This document shows positions 47,001 through 54,082 of a stretch of 64,000 nucleotides of DNA, in pieces. The DNA is taken from positions 310,001 through 374,000 of the forward strand of contig NZ_CANMED010000007.1 in the NCBI RefSeq assembly GCF_947496855.1, read 5' to 3'. Every line of letters begins with the position of its first letter. The first letter of the stretch is position 1. Both the position numbers and the translations under genes were made by a program. The notes under the pieces are model-generated. The model searched no databases and was not told the origin of the DNA. It saw only the letters and a list, made by a program, of their open reading frames with translations. The stretch comes from an uncultured Aquimarina sp. (GTDB taxonomy: Bacteria > Bacteroidota > Bacteroidia > Flavobacteriales > Flavobacteriaceae).

Positions 47001-47123
47001 TACCCCAGGTATGGGACCGTTTGCATCAGAAGTCACCCCTGTAACTGTGATTTGTGCAAACATCATATTCCCCGAGATAAATACAAAAAGAAACATGAGT
47101 TTTTTGAGTATCATACTTTTCAT
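44007..47123 (-). CDS. SusC/RagA-family TonB-linked outer membrane transporter (locus 2)
   Basis: 1038 residues. Signal peptide ends near GNMMFAQ. A carboxypeptidase-regulatory-like domain (GVTSDANGPIPGVNVLVRGTTNG) is followed by the TonB-box region LETVVVIGYGTQ, a plug domain (LIQGKTAGVQI, LRIRGTTSV, FVIDGVPL, ILKDASATAIYGSRGANGVVIITT) and a barrel ending VYNFGFNVTF. Together with SusD it would import an oligosaccharide. The nearest enzymes are a GH13 alpha-1,6-glucosidase-like protein upstream and GH65/GH3 enzymes beyond, suggesting glucose-containing oligosaccharides. Confidence 0.97.
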   Translation of the reverse strand: MKSMILKKLMFLFVFISGNMMFAQITVTGVTSDANGPIPGVNVLVRGTTNGAISDFDGNYSLNNVAEDATLIFSYVGFQTKAIEVKGKTVISVTLTEDAAQLETVVVIGYGTQSIKDATGAVAVVSSKDFNQGAIVSPEQLIQGKTAGVQITQASGEPGAGVSLRIRGTTSVRSNNNPLFVIDGVPLAGDDTSAVGSDLGFGTSSARNPLNFINPNDIESMSILKDASATAIYGSRGANGVVIITTKAGRGAPKGVFEFSSTLSVAKARKNFDLLNREEFLRVSEDIGNTPSDLDFGASTDWQDEITRQAESTINSLSYSHNYTGGNVRASFGYGNQVGIIKKSSLERITGRINATHRFFNDKLKLNLQGTLSRVNDEAPPISNNAGFQGDLLGAAYSANPTWPASTAFNAGGTLINPLNLLATTQNETSTNRYLLNFSADYEIIKGLNAKVSVGYDDSESTAIGVISRNVRNITNGATSGNGRATVSDVDVQNRLLEATLNYTTEIGNSNLELLGGFSYQDFARSGRNVQGFGFSSSNLDEIGEQLEDAADIIENSIVGSFQQYGVAPNGSFVNRLFPDVVSAEVLNNVPNVAPTSVFGDTFDFTDELQSFFVRGTYTIADKYILTATVRADGSSRFGPNNKYGYFPSAAFAWKLDQEDFIGESFSTLKLRVGYGITGNQDGLGFGNFTIRERFSSPTIANPAISPSGDITPPGLNRVSFQEDDLRWEETTQTNIGIDFGFFGDRLTGTVDVYHKNTEDLLLNAQTAQPSPQAFSFRNIDANVINQGVEFSINYAIIEQEDLSWDFGFNIAYNKNEVQDFNGQIPTGRLNGQGLTGTDVQLLASDQPLFSFFLREFGGFDANGQSIFPNGVDNRSFVGKSALPDYNVGISTSFSYKNFDASVFFAGQLGHYIYNATQNALFTAGSIGAGRNVTVDVITNGEDRSNAPEPSTQFLEKGDFLRLQNASIGYNWPLSGDGLFKSLRLFVSGQNLFVITDYSGLDPEVSVDASVNGIPTAGIDYTSFPRPRVYNFGFNVTF

Positions 47124-47320
47124 AATTTAGAGTTTGATTAAATTTAAATATTTAGTTGTTAATTATTAATACTTTTACCGTTAAAAAATTATTTTTTTCT
47201 CAAAAAAAAAGTAACAGGGACGTCTCAGTCTTACTAGAACAATCGACATATTAGTAACTACAAATAAATATTTGAAAACAAAAGTTACAATTTTAAGATG
47301 CCCCTATGTTACCTTTTATA

Positions 47321-47347
47321 AAGGAGTTCCTATCAGAAAAACTCCTT
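47321..47347 (-). terminator. Weak hairpin between GH13 and susC
   Basis: AAGGAGTT (47321-47328) and AACTCCTT (47340-47347) form an 8-bp stem after the GH13 gene. No proper T tract follows on the minus strand. It may end GH13 transcripts partially. The rest of the 284-base gap has no convincing gene or exact TANNTTTG box. Confidence 0.3.
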
Positions 47348-47407
47348 CGCTAACAAACAAAAACTAATTTCACTTTCTACTTGATTCATCTTTGTTATAA
47401 TTCAATT

Positions 47408-49078
47408 TTATTTTAAATTCAGTATCACCCCTTGATATGACTTCAAGACGATCTTATTATTTTCAATAATTAGGTTTTGATAGTTATTTGAAAGAATCTC
47501 AACTTCATTTATACCAATTTCAGCATCAAATGACTCCTCAGAACTATTGAAATTAAGCATTACCATAATTTGATCTTCACCAAATTTCTTTTTGTATATA
47601 TAAAGCTTGGGGTTGTTAAATTCTATCTCTTCGAAATCACCGTGTACAAATACATCGTGTTTTTTCCTTATTTTTAATAGACTTCTATAAAAATTCAATA
47701 TAGAATCGGAATCTTTATCCTGATTCTCTACATTAATATCTTTATAATTTGGATTAGCTTTTAGCCAGGGTTCCTCCCCAGAAAAACCCCCATTTATTTC
47801 ATCACTCCATTGAACCGGAGTTCTTGCGTTATCTCGACCTTCCTTATTAATCATCTCCAGAGCGAGTTCCTCACTATACTTATGGGTTACTTTATTTTCT
47901 TTAAAAAAATTTAAAGACTGAATATCTCTCACCTCATCAATATTAAGCAAGGATATATTCGTCATTCCAATCTCATCACCTTGATATATGTTCAAGGTAC
48001 CATTTTGGGTGGACAGCATAGTCATTAACATCTTAGCAGATTCTTTATGATATCTCTTATCATCTCCAAATCTAGATACCATTCTTGCAAAATCGTGGTT
48101 TCCCATAGCATTAGCAATCCAACCAGTTTCATGTATGGCATCTCGCCATTTTTTAAATATACGTTTCATCTGGACCAGATCGAATGGAGAAACTTCTTCA
48201 AATTTTCCATTCACTATTGTACACTCTAGAATATCAAAATGATATAACATATCTAATTCCTTTCGATCATGATTTACATAAAGCCCAGCAATCTCTTCAT
48301 TAATTCCAACCCCTTCTGCCAAAGAGAAAGCATCATATTTACTGATAACTTCTTCATTCATTTCATTAAGATACCGATGAACATTAGGACCATTGGCATA
48401 GACATCTTCAATAATTTTCCTAAAACCTACTTCGGGTGCATCCGGATACCCATTAGGTTTGGATATCAAAGGAATAACATCCATCCTAAATCCATCAACT
48501 CCTTTATCTAACCAAAAACGCATTGCATCATATATTTCTTCTCTTACTTTAGGATTTTCCCAATTTAGATCAGGTTGTTTTTTAGTAAAAAGATGCAGAT
48601 AATATTCTCCTGAAACTTCATCCAATTCCCAAGCGCTTCCTCCAAAAAAGGATTTCCAATTATTTGGAGGGCCTCCATCAATTAAAGGCCTCTCCCAATG
48701 AAAATAATCCCTATATGGATTATCTTTAGATTTTTTAGCTTCTTCAAACCATTTATGTTCATCAGAACAATGATTAGCAACCAGATCCAAAATCAGCCTC
48801 ATCCCTCTTTTATGAGTTTCTTTTAATAATTCTTCAAAATCATTCATAGTGCCAAACTCTGGCATAATAGAACAATAATCGCTGATATCATACCCGTTAT
48901 CATCATTTGGGGAACTAAAAATTGGACTCAACCATATAATATCAATATGTAAACTATGTATATAATCCAATTTTTCAATAATCCCTCTCAAATCTCCAAT
49001 TCCATCGTCATTACTATCATTAAAACTCCTAGGGTATATTTGATAGATTGTTCCTTTTTTAAACCAAGTAAGCTCCAC
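47408..49078 (-). CDS. GH13 alpha-glucosidase, oligo-1,6-glucosidase type
   Basis: 556 residues, no signal peptide, so cytoplasmic. Conserved GH13 regions: DLVANHCSDEHKWF, GFRMDVIPLISK with nucleophile Asp199, LAEGVG with acid/base Glu255, and GNHDFARM with Asp329. These positions match the numbering of Bacillus oligo-1,6-glucosidase. Val200 directly after the nucleophile is the residue known to favour alpha-1,6 over alpha-1,4 linkages, where Ala or Thr is usual. The likely role is cutting glucose from the non-reducing end of imported isomalto- or dextran-type oligosaccharides. It lies 284 bases upstream of susC on the same strand; the long AT-rich region before it would hold its control signals. 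Confidence 0.93.
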   Translation of the reverse strand: MELTWFKKGTIYQIYPRSFNDSNDDGIGDLRGIIEKLDYIHSLHIDIIWLSPIFSSPNDDNGYDISDYCSIMPEFGTMNDFEELLKETHKRGMRLILDLVANHCSDEHKWFEEAKKSKDNPYRDYFHWERPLIDGGPPNNWKSFFGGSAWELDEVSGEYYLHLFTKKQPDLNWENPKVREEIYDAMRFWLDKGVDGFRMDVIPLISKPNGYPDAPEVGFRKIIEDVYANGPNVHRYLNEMNEEVISKYDAFSLAEGVGINEEIAGLYVNHDRKELDMLYHFDILECTIVNGKFEEVSPFDLVQMKRIFKKWRDAIHETGWIANAMGNHDFARMVSRFGDDKRYHKESAKMLMTMLSTQNGTLNIYQGDEIGMTNISLLNIDEVRDIQSLNFFKENKVTHKYSEELALEMINKEGRDNARTPVQWSDEINGGFSGEEPWLKANPNYKDINVENQDKDSDSILNFYRSLLKIRKKHDVFVHGDFEEIEFNNPKLYIYKKKFGEDQIMVMLNFNSSEESFDAEIGINEVEILSNNYQNLIIENNKIVLKSYQGVILNLK

Positions 49079-49248
49079 TTAATAAATTTTAATTTTTTAA
49101 ATAATAATTATTTTTACTTATCAATGGATTTAGATACAATTAAATCGATTCTAATTAGGTTTTTCTCAAAAAACACTACATATAATCGAATCAATAAAAA
49201 AAAGGTTAAAATGCATTAATATTAATACATGTTGAGTTCTTTTTTTAT

Positions 49249-49282
49249 CAAAACTACAATAATATTCATATAGAACTTCAAA
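49249..49282 (-). promoter_or_regulatory. Possible promoter of the GH13-susCD unit
   Basis: Minus strand TTTG (49282-49279), 22 bases, then TAGTTTTG (49256-49249), an exact TANNTTTG match. The spacer is at the long end of the accepted range, and the leader to the GH13 start would be about 165 bases. Confidence 0.35.
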
Positions 49283-49339
49283 TATCTAAATCTTTACATT
49301 AACTATACAATATAGTATTAATAGCCGATTTTACAATAC

Positions 49340-49362
49340 AATAATCTGATTATCAGATTATT
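49340..49362. repeat. 10+3+10 inverted repeat upstream of GH13
   Basis: AATAATCTGA and TCAGATTATT are exact reverse complements separated by TTA. It is upstream of the proposed GH13 promoter and has the size of a dimeric regulator site; a weak hairpin is the alternative. Confidence 0.5.
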
Positions 49363-49714
49363 AATTAGCACCGATGTAATGTAAAAAGAAGCTATAAATG
49401 AAGAACGTAAACGATTAAGTATAGATTTTATATAGACACATCATTGAAATTTTTCTATACAATCACAAAAAAATAACCCTTAAACTTCTTATCAAACCAT
49501 TTTTCAATTTCTTAAAAAAACATAGGTACTAACGTTATTTATCATAAATTAGCGTAGGTCATTCAAATACTGAAATTTGAATATCTTATTTTGGGGAAGG
49601 TTTTATAAACTTATTATTTAGTAAATCATAATACTGTATTGCTCATGCTAATTAATGTTATCACAAATTACACAACAAATAGCATCCTAGAAAAGTAAAT
49701 CTTCTACTAAAAAA

Positions 49715-49732
49715 AATACAAACGTTTGTATT
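49715..49732. promoter_or_regulatory. LacI-family operator, 18-bp perfect palindrome
   Basis: AATACAAACGTTTGTATT is perfectly self-complementary with the central CG typical of LacI/GalR-family sites. It lies 56 bases upstream of the LacI-type gene. A near-identical site precedes the GH65 gene at 50886. Confidence 0.7.
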
Positions 49733-49787
49733 ATCGTTTTTTTACCAAAATAAGAGATTTATTGATAATTTTTTAATACTAATTTTG

Positions 49788-50819
49788 ATGGGTTTTAAAA
49801 AAAGAAGAGTAAAACTTGAAGATATTGCAAGAAAGCTTAACATTTCTATTGCAACTGTATCTCGTGCTTTAGATGAAAACCCAAGAGTAAAACCAAGCAC
49901 TCGGGAAAAAGTATTCAATACTGCAAAGACGATGGGATATATGCCTAATCAAATTGCTAAAAGCCTTAGTTCAGGGAAAACGAATATTATTGGAGTTCTG
50001 ATACCTAGATATGATGAGCCTTTTTTTATTGAAGTATGCAGAGGGATTGATCAATATGCTAGAAATCATAATTATAAAATACTTATTAGTTCCTCCAGAA
50101 ATTCATATGAATTTGAAAAAGAAAACTTAATTTCTTTTGAAAAAGGTTTAGTAGATGGTATTATATTATCTCCCACACATGAAACTGAAAATGTAGCTCA
50201 CCTAAATGATTTGATTAGTAAAGGAATGCCAATAGTATTATTTGATAATATAAGAGAACAAGTTTCAGGAGCTGATCATGTAATGATAGATGACAAAAAA
50301 GCTTCTTTTGCAGCCGTAGAATTCCTAATAAAAAAAGGAAAGAAAAAAATTGCTTTCATCGGAGGGATAAAAGAAAAAAAGGTGTTCCAAGATCGATATA
50401 AAGGTTTTATTGCAGCATTAACCGAATACCACATTCCTGTTCACCAAGAACTAATTTTGCACTGTAATTCTCTTCATCGAGAATTTGAAGATAAAGAAAT
50501 CCTTGATTTTTTCAAAAGTTTATCTACTCCTCCTGATGCAGTTTTTGCCTGTACTGATAATTACGGTTTATTAACTATGAAAACTCTACTAAAAACAGGT
50601 AAAAAAATACCTGAAGAAGTTTCCGTAATAGGCTTTGGAGATTTAGGCCTAGGGGAAATATTTGTCCCAACGTTAACCTGTATATCCCAACCAAGTTTTG
50701 AAATGGGTCAAAAAGCAGCGGAACTTCTTATCAATCAACTTAATGAGCCTGATGAAATGGACCATAAGAAAACAATAGTCCAATTAGAAACTCAACTAAC
50801 TGAAAGAGAAAGTACTTAA
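49788..50819 (+). CDS. LacI-family transcriptional regulator (first)
   Basis: I start at ATG 49788; the track uses a TTG three bases earlier. 343 residues. The LacI helix-turn-helix and hinge lie at about 8-60 (VKLEDIARKLNISIATVSRALDENPRVKPSTREKV, then YMPNQIAKSLSSGKTNIIGVLIP). A periplasmic-binding-like ligand domain follows (DGIILSPTHE, VLFDNIRE, HVMIDDKKASFAAVEFLIKKGKKKIAFIGG, DAVFACTDNYGLLTMKTL, SVIGFGDLGLGEIFVPTLTCISQPSFEMGQKAAELL). A perfect palindrome upstream and a matching one before the GH65 gene suggest autoregulation and control of GH65, probably relieved by a glucoside. Confidence 0.93.
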   Translation: MGFKKRRVKLEDIARKLNISIATVSRALDENPRVKPSTREKVFNTAKTMGYMPNQIAKSLSSGKTNIIGVLIPRYDEPFFIEVCRGIDQYARNHNYKILISSSRNSYEFEKENLISFEKGLVDGIILSPTHETENVAHLNDLISKGMPIVLFDNIREQVSGADHVMIDDKKASFAAVEFLIKKGKKKIAFIGGIKEKKVFQDRYKGFIAALTEYHIPVHQELILHCNSLHREFEDKEILDFFKSLSTPPDAVFACTDNYGLLTMKTLLKTGKKIPEEVSVIGFGDLGLGEIFVPTLTCISQPSFEMGQKAAELLINQLNEPDEMDHKKTIVQLETQLTEREST

Positions 50820-50885
50820 GACGTTCTGCGCAAGAAAAGTATTGATTAATTATAAGAGATGTTTTGGTTTTTCAGAAAAAATCAC

Positions 50886-50903
50886 AATACAAACGGTTGT
50901 ATT
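50886..50903. promoter_or_regulatory. LacI-family operator before GH65 (one mismatch)
   Basis: AATACAAACGGTTGTATT differs from the perfect palindrome at 49715 by one base (GG for GT at the centre). It lies 91 bases upstream of the chosen GH65 start. Confidence 0.65.
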
Positions 50904-50994
50904 ATTATATCAACTTATTTTATTACAGTTTTCAAAATTTGTTTAGTAAATTGTTTTGTGTATTCATTCTTATACTTCACAAAATCATCTTCTT

Positions 50995-53046
50995 ATGTCA
51001 TTTAAGATTACCAAAAATTTTCGTTTCCTTATTTTATTAAACCTTTTTGTTATTACCTCTGCGCTTTCACAAGAAAGCGGATGGGTCTTATCTACTACTG
51101 AAAGTCAAAATTACACCGGTATTGTAACCGCTAATGGAAGAATTGGCATTCTTCCATCTTCTAATATTTTAGAAACTGATAAAATCATTCTAAACAATGT
51201 TTATGACAAAGAATCTCCTCTTGGTGTTAGCAGAATACTTTTGGGAATGAACTTTGGAAATCTTGATCTGTATATAAACAATACTAAGCTAAGAAATGAA
51301 AATATTAGTAACTGGAAGCAGACATTGAATATGAAAGAAGCCAGTTTTACAACAACATTCAACTATAATTCTATTGCAGAAATCTCATATACCGTATATG
51401 CGCTTCGAAATGTACCTTATTCAGGATATTTTGATTTCGAAATAAAGGCTTCTAAGGATATTGACCTTAAAGTAGTTGGAAAAATTCAAACTCCAAAAGA
51501 ATACCTTACTCCATTGAGCACTTTTAGAATATTGAAAGATGCAGAAACGACAATGCCCATTCTTCAAACAGTTGCAAAAAGTAGATTAGGTAAACACACC
51601 GTTGGTACGTCTGCTACTTTTATATGGCATGATATTAATTCTGGAAAAGAAAATCAACGTCCCAAACTAACGCACCATAAAATTTCTGAGTATAACAATC
51701 ATTTATCTTTTGAAAAAAAAGTAAAAAAAGGAGAACATTATAAATTTGCATGGACTGCTGCCCAATGTTCTACTCAGGATTTTTTTGATCCCCAAAACGA
51801 AAGTGAGCGTTTTGTTATTTTCAACTTACTAACTCCCCAAAATGACTTACTCAATCAACATAAAGGTTTATGGGAAAATCTTTGGAAAGGGGACATTATT
51901 ATAGATGGGGATCTGCAATCCCAATTGGATGTAAGATTGGCACTATATCATCTTTATGCATTTTCAAGAGGCGATTCTAATCTTAGTATTGCGCCAATGG
52001 GCTTAAGCTCACAGGGTTATAACGGACATATTTTCTGGGATACTGAGCTATGGATGTATCCTCCATTATTAGTATTGAATCAGGATATTGCTCGTTCTCT
52101 GGTTAACTACAGATCAGATAGACTAGAAATAGCAAAAAGAAAAGCTGTTAATTTTGGGTATAAAGGAGCTATGTTTCCTTGGGAAAGTGATGATACAGGA
52201 GAAGAAGCGACTCCTCCTTGGGCTCTAACGGGAACTTTTGAACATCACATCACTGCAGATGTAGGTATCGCTTTCTGGAATTATTATAGAGTGACTAAGG
52301 ATAAAAAATGGCTTCAGGAACGTGGTTATCCTTTATTAAAAGAAGTAGCAGATTACTGGATAAGTCGAACCACAAGAAACTCTGATGGATCTTATTCTAT
52401 TAAAAACGTAGTAGGAGCCAATGAATTTGCTTCTAATATAGATGATAATGCTTTCACCAATGGATCCGCCATCACCTGTTTAAGATATGCTTCTCTTGCT
52501 GCTACTGAAATTGGGCTTACACCAGATAAAATTTGGAAAGAAGTATCTAATAAAATAATTATCCACAAGTTTGAGGATGGCACTACCAAAGAGCATAGTA
52601 AATACGATGGCGATCAAATAAAACAAGCAGACGTAAACCTATTAGCTTACCCTCTTGATATCGTTTCTGATCAAAAAACAATCCTTAAAGATTTATCCTA
52701 CTACGAACCTAAACTAGCTGAAGAAGGTCCTGCTATGGCACAAAGTGTATTTGCAGTTATTTATGCCAGATTAGGAGATGCTGAAAATGCTTTCAGACTT
52801 TTCAAAAGAAGTTATGAGCCTAATAAAAGACCTCCTTTTGGAGCACTTGCTGAAGCCGCAACAAGTAATAATCCATATTTCGCAACAGGAGCTGGTGGTA
52901 TGTTACAAACGGTCATTTTTGGATTTGCAGGATTGCACATTACCGATGACGGCATTATTCAAAAAAATCCAGTTTTACCATCAGGCTGGAAAAAATTAAC
53001 TATTACTGGAGTCGGCCTTAAAATGAAAACCTTTGTAATTGAATAA
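50995..53046 (+). CDS. GH65 glycosidase, exported; kojibiose hydrolase-like
   Basis: The track starts at 50956, but ATG 50995 gives MSFKITKNFRFLILLNLFVITSALSQ, a clean signal peptide, and 683 residues. An N-terminal beta-sandwich (~25-270) is followed by an (alpha/alpha)6 barrel with GYNGHIFWDTELWMYPP (~342). The general acid Glu477 is in GANEFASNIDDNAFTN. Glu620 in FGALAEAATSNNPYF lies where hydrolytic members of this family carry the base. Length, signal peptide and order resemble the GH65 kojibiose (alpha-1,2-glucobiose) hydrolase known from Flavobacterium, not the cytoplasmic phosphorylases. Human PGGHG-like glucosylgalactosyl-hydroxylysine glucosidase is another relative. It probably trims alpha-1,2-linked glucose in the periplasm. 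It ends one base from the convergent LacI gene. Confidence 0.85.
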   Translation: MSFKITKNFRFLILLNLFVITSALSQESGWVLSTTESQNYTGIVTANGRIGILPSSNILETDKIILNNVYDKESPLGVSRILLGMNFGNLDLYINNTKLRNENISNWKQTLNMKEASFTTTFNYNSIAEISYTVYALRNVPYSGYFDFEIKASKDIDLKVVGKIQTPKEYLTPLSTFRILKDAETTMPILQTVAKSRLGKHTVGTSATFIWHDINSGKENQRPKLTHHKISEYNNHLSFEKKVKKGEHYKFAWTAAQCSTQDFFDPQNESERFVIFNLLTPQNDLLNQHKGLWENLWKGDIIIDGDLQSQLDVRLALYHLYAFSRGDSNLSIAPMGLSSQGYNGHIFWDTELWMYPPLLVLNQDIARSLVNYRSDRLEIAKRKAVNFGYKGAMFPWESDDTGEEATPPWALTGTFEHHITADVGIAFWNYYRVTKDKKWLQERGYPLLKEVADYWISRTTRNSDGSYSIKNVVGANEFASNIDDNAFTNGSAITCLRYASLAATEIGLTPDKIWKEVSNKIIIHKFEDGTTKEHSKYDGDQIKQADVNLLAYPLDIVSDQKTILKDLSYYEPKLAEEGPAMAQSVFAVIYARLGDAENAFRLFKRSYEPNKRPPFGALAEAATSNNPYFATGAGGMLQTVIFGFAGLHITDDGIIQKNPVLPSGWKKLTITGVGLKMKTFVIE

Positions 53047-53047
53047 A

Positions 53048-54061
53048 TTAATTGGTGGAATCTCTAAGTATTAAAGAAGTTTTCACAATCTCAGTATTTG
53101 TTTGATAATTATTCTCTGATGTATTGGATATTCGGTCAAGCAACATTTTTGCTGCTTTGGTGCCCAACTCTTCTGCATGTTGAGAAACAATAGTTAATTT
53201 GGGGTATGAATGCTTGGACAATATTCCATCTGTAAAACCAATTACAGAAATCTCTTTTGGTATTTTGTATCCCAACTTATTTGACATATTTATTGCAACG
53301 GCTGCCGCAGTCTCATCCAAACCAAGTACTGCATCTATTTTGTTATTTTTAATAAAAAACTCTATCTCTTTTTCTTCAGTTTCAATATTTTTTATAGGCA
53401 GTTCTATTAAGGTTACTCCATCATTTGATGCAACCTCTTCTCGAGCTCCTTCTAACCTTAATTTACCTACACTAAGATCAAAAATAGTAGAAATCACTGC
53501 TATTTTTTTACATCCAGTTTTTATCAAATGCTGGATAGCCGTTTTTGACGCATGTTTATCGTCAACAATTACTTTATCACAATCTATTTCTTCGCTTACC
53601 CTATCAAACATTACCAAAGGCACATTGTCTCTTTTTAGGTCTTTAAAATGGTCTAGCTTATTAAGCATTTGTGTTTCTTTACTCAACGCAAGAATAAATC
53701 CATCTACACTACTATAATTAAGCATTTCTACATATTCTACTTCTTTTTTATAAGATTCGTTGGTTATACAGGTAACGATTTTATATCCGTTTTTAGAAGC
53801 TTCTTGCTCAATACCGTATAACACTTTTGCATAAAAATGATTTAAAATTTCTGGCAGTAAAACCCCTATGGTATTTGTTTTATTACTTTTTAAACTTACT
53901 GCTAATGCATTAGGCTTATAATTATAAAAATTAGCTAATTCATGAACTCTATTAATGGTTTTCTGACTTATTTCCGAATCATTCTTTAATGATTTAGAAA
54001 CTGTAGAAATGGACAGGTTCAATTCTTTTGCAAGCTGTTTTAGGGTAACCTTTTTCCTCAT
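53048..54061 (-). CDS. LacI-family transcriptional regulator (second)
   Basis: 337 residues. The N-terminal HTH reads VTLKQLAKELNLSISTVSKSLKNDSEISQKTINRV with hinge PNALAVSLKSNKTNTIGVLLP. The ligand domain shows DGFILALSKE, VMFDRVSEEIDCDKVIVDDKHASKTAIQHLI, DAVLGLDETAAAVA, ISVIGFTDGILSKHSYPKLTIVSQHAEELG. It follows the triple-tyrosine regulator by 21 bases, so both are likely made from one transcript. Its targets are not evident: I found no second family of central-CG palindromes near the GH3 genes. Confidence 0.92.
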   Translation of the reverse strand: MRKKVTLKQLAKELNLSISTVSKSLKNDSEISQKTINRVHELANFYNYKPNALAVSLKSNKTNTIGVLLPEILNHFYAKVLYGIEQEASKNGYKIVTCITNESYKKEVEYVEMLNYSSVDGFILALSKETQMLNKLDHFKDLKRDNVPLVMFDRVSEEIDCDKVIVDDKHASKTAIQHLIKTGCKKIAVISTIFDLSVGKLRLEGAREEVASNDGVTLIELPIKNIETEEKEIEFFIKNNKIDAVLGLDETAAAVAINMSNKLGYKIPKEISVIGFTDGILSKHSYPKLTIVSQHAEELGTKAAKMLLDRISNTSENNYQTNTEIVKTSLILRDSTN

Positions 54062-54082
54062 GACCTTACTATTAGAAATTTC

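Larger units (their letters stand above)
49079..49787. other. Divergent intergenic regulatory region between GH13 and LacI genes
   Basis: About 700 AT-rich bases with no credible gene. It contains a LacI-type palindrome (49715-49732), an inverted repeat (49340-49362) and a possible minus-strand promoter (49249-49282), all annotated separately. No riboswitch-like or tRNA-like structure was seen. Confidence 0.6.

Noticed and set aside
48956-49219. Plus-strand ORF of 87 residues at the GH13 5' end
   Set aside because: Mostly antisense to GH13 and the AT-rich region beyond; no family resemblance.
53199-53717. Plus-strand ORF of 172 residues
   Set aside because: Antisense shadow of the second LacI gene.
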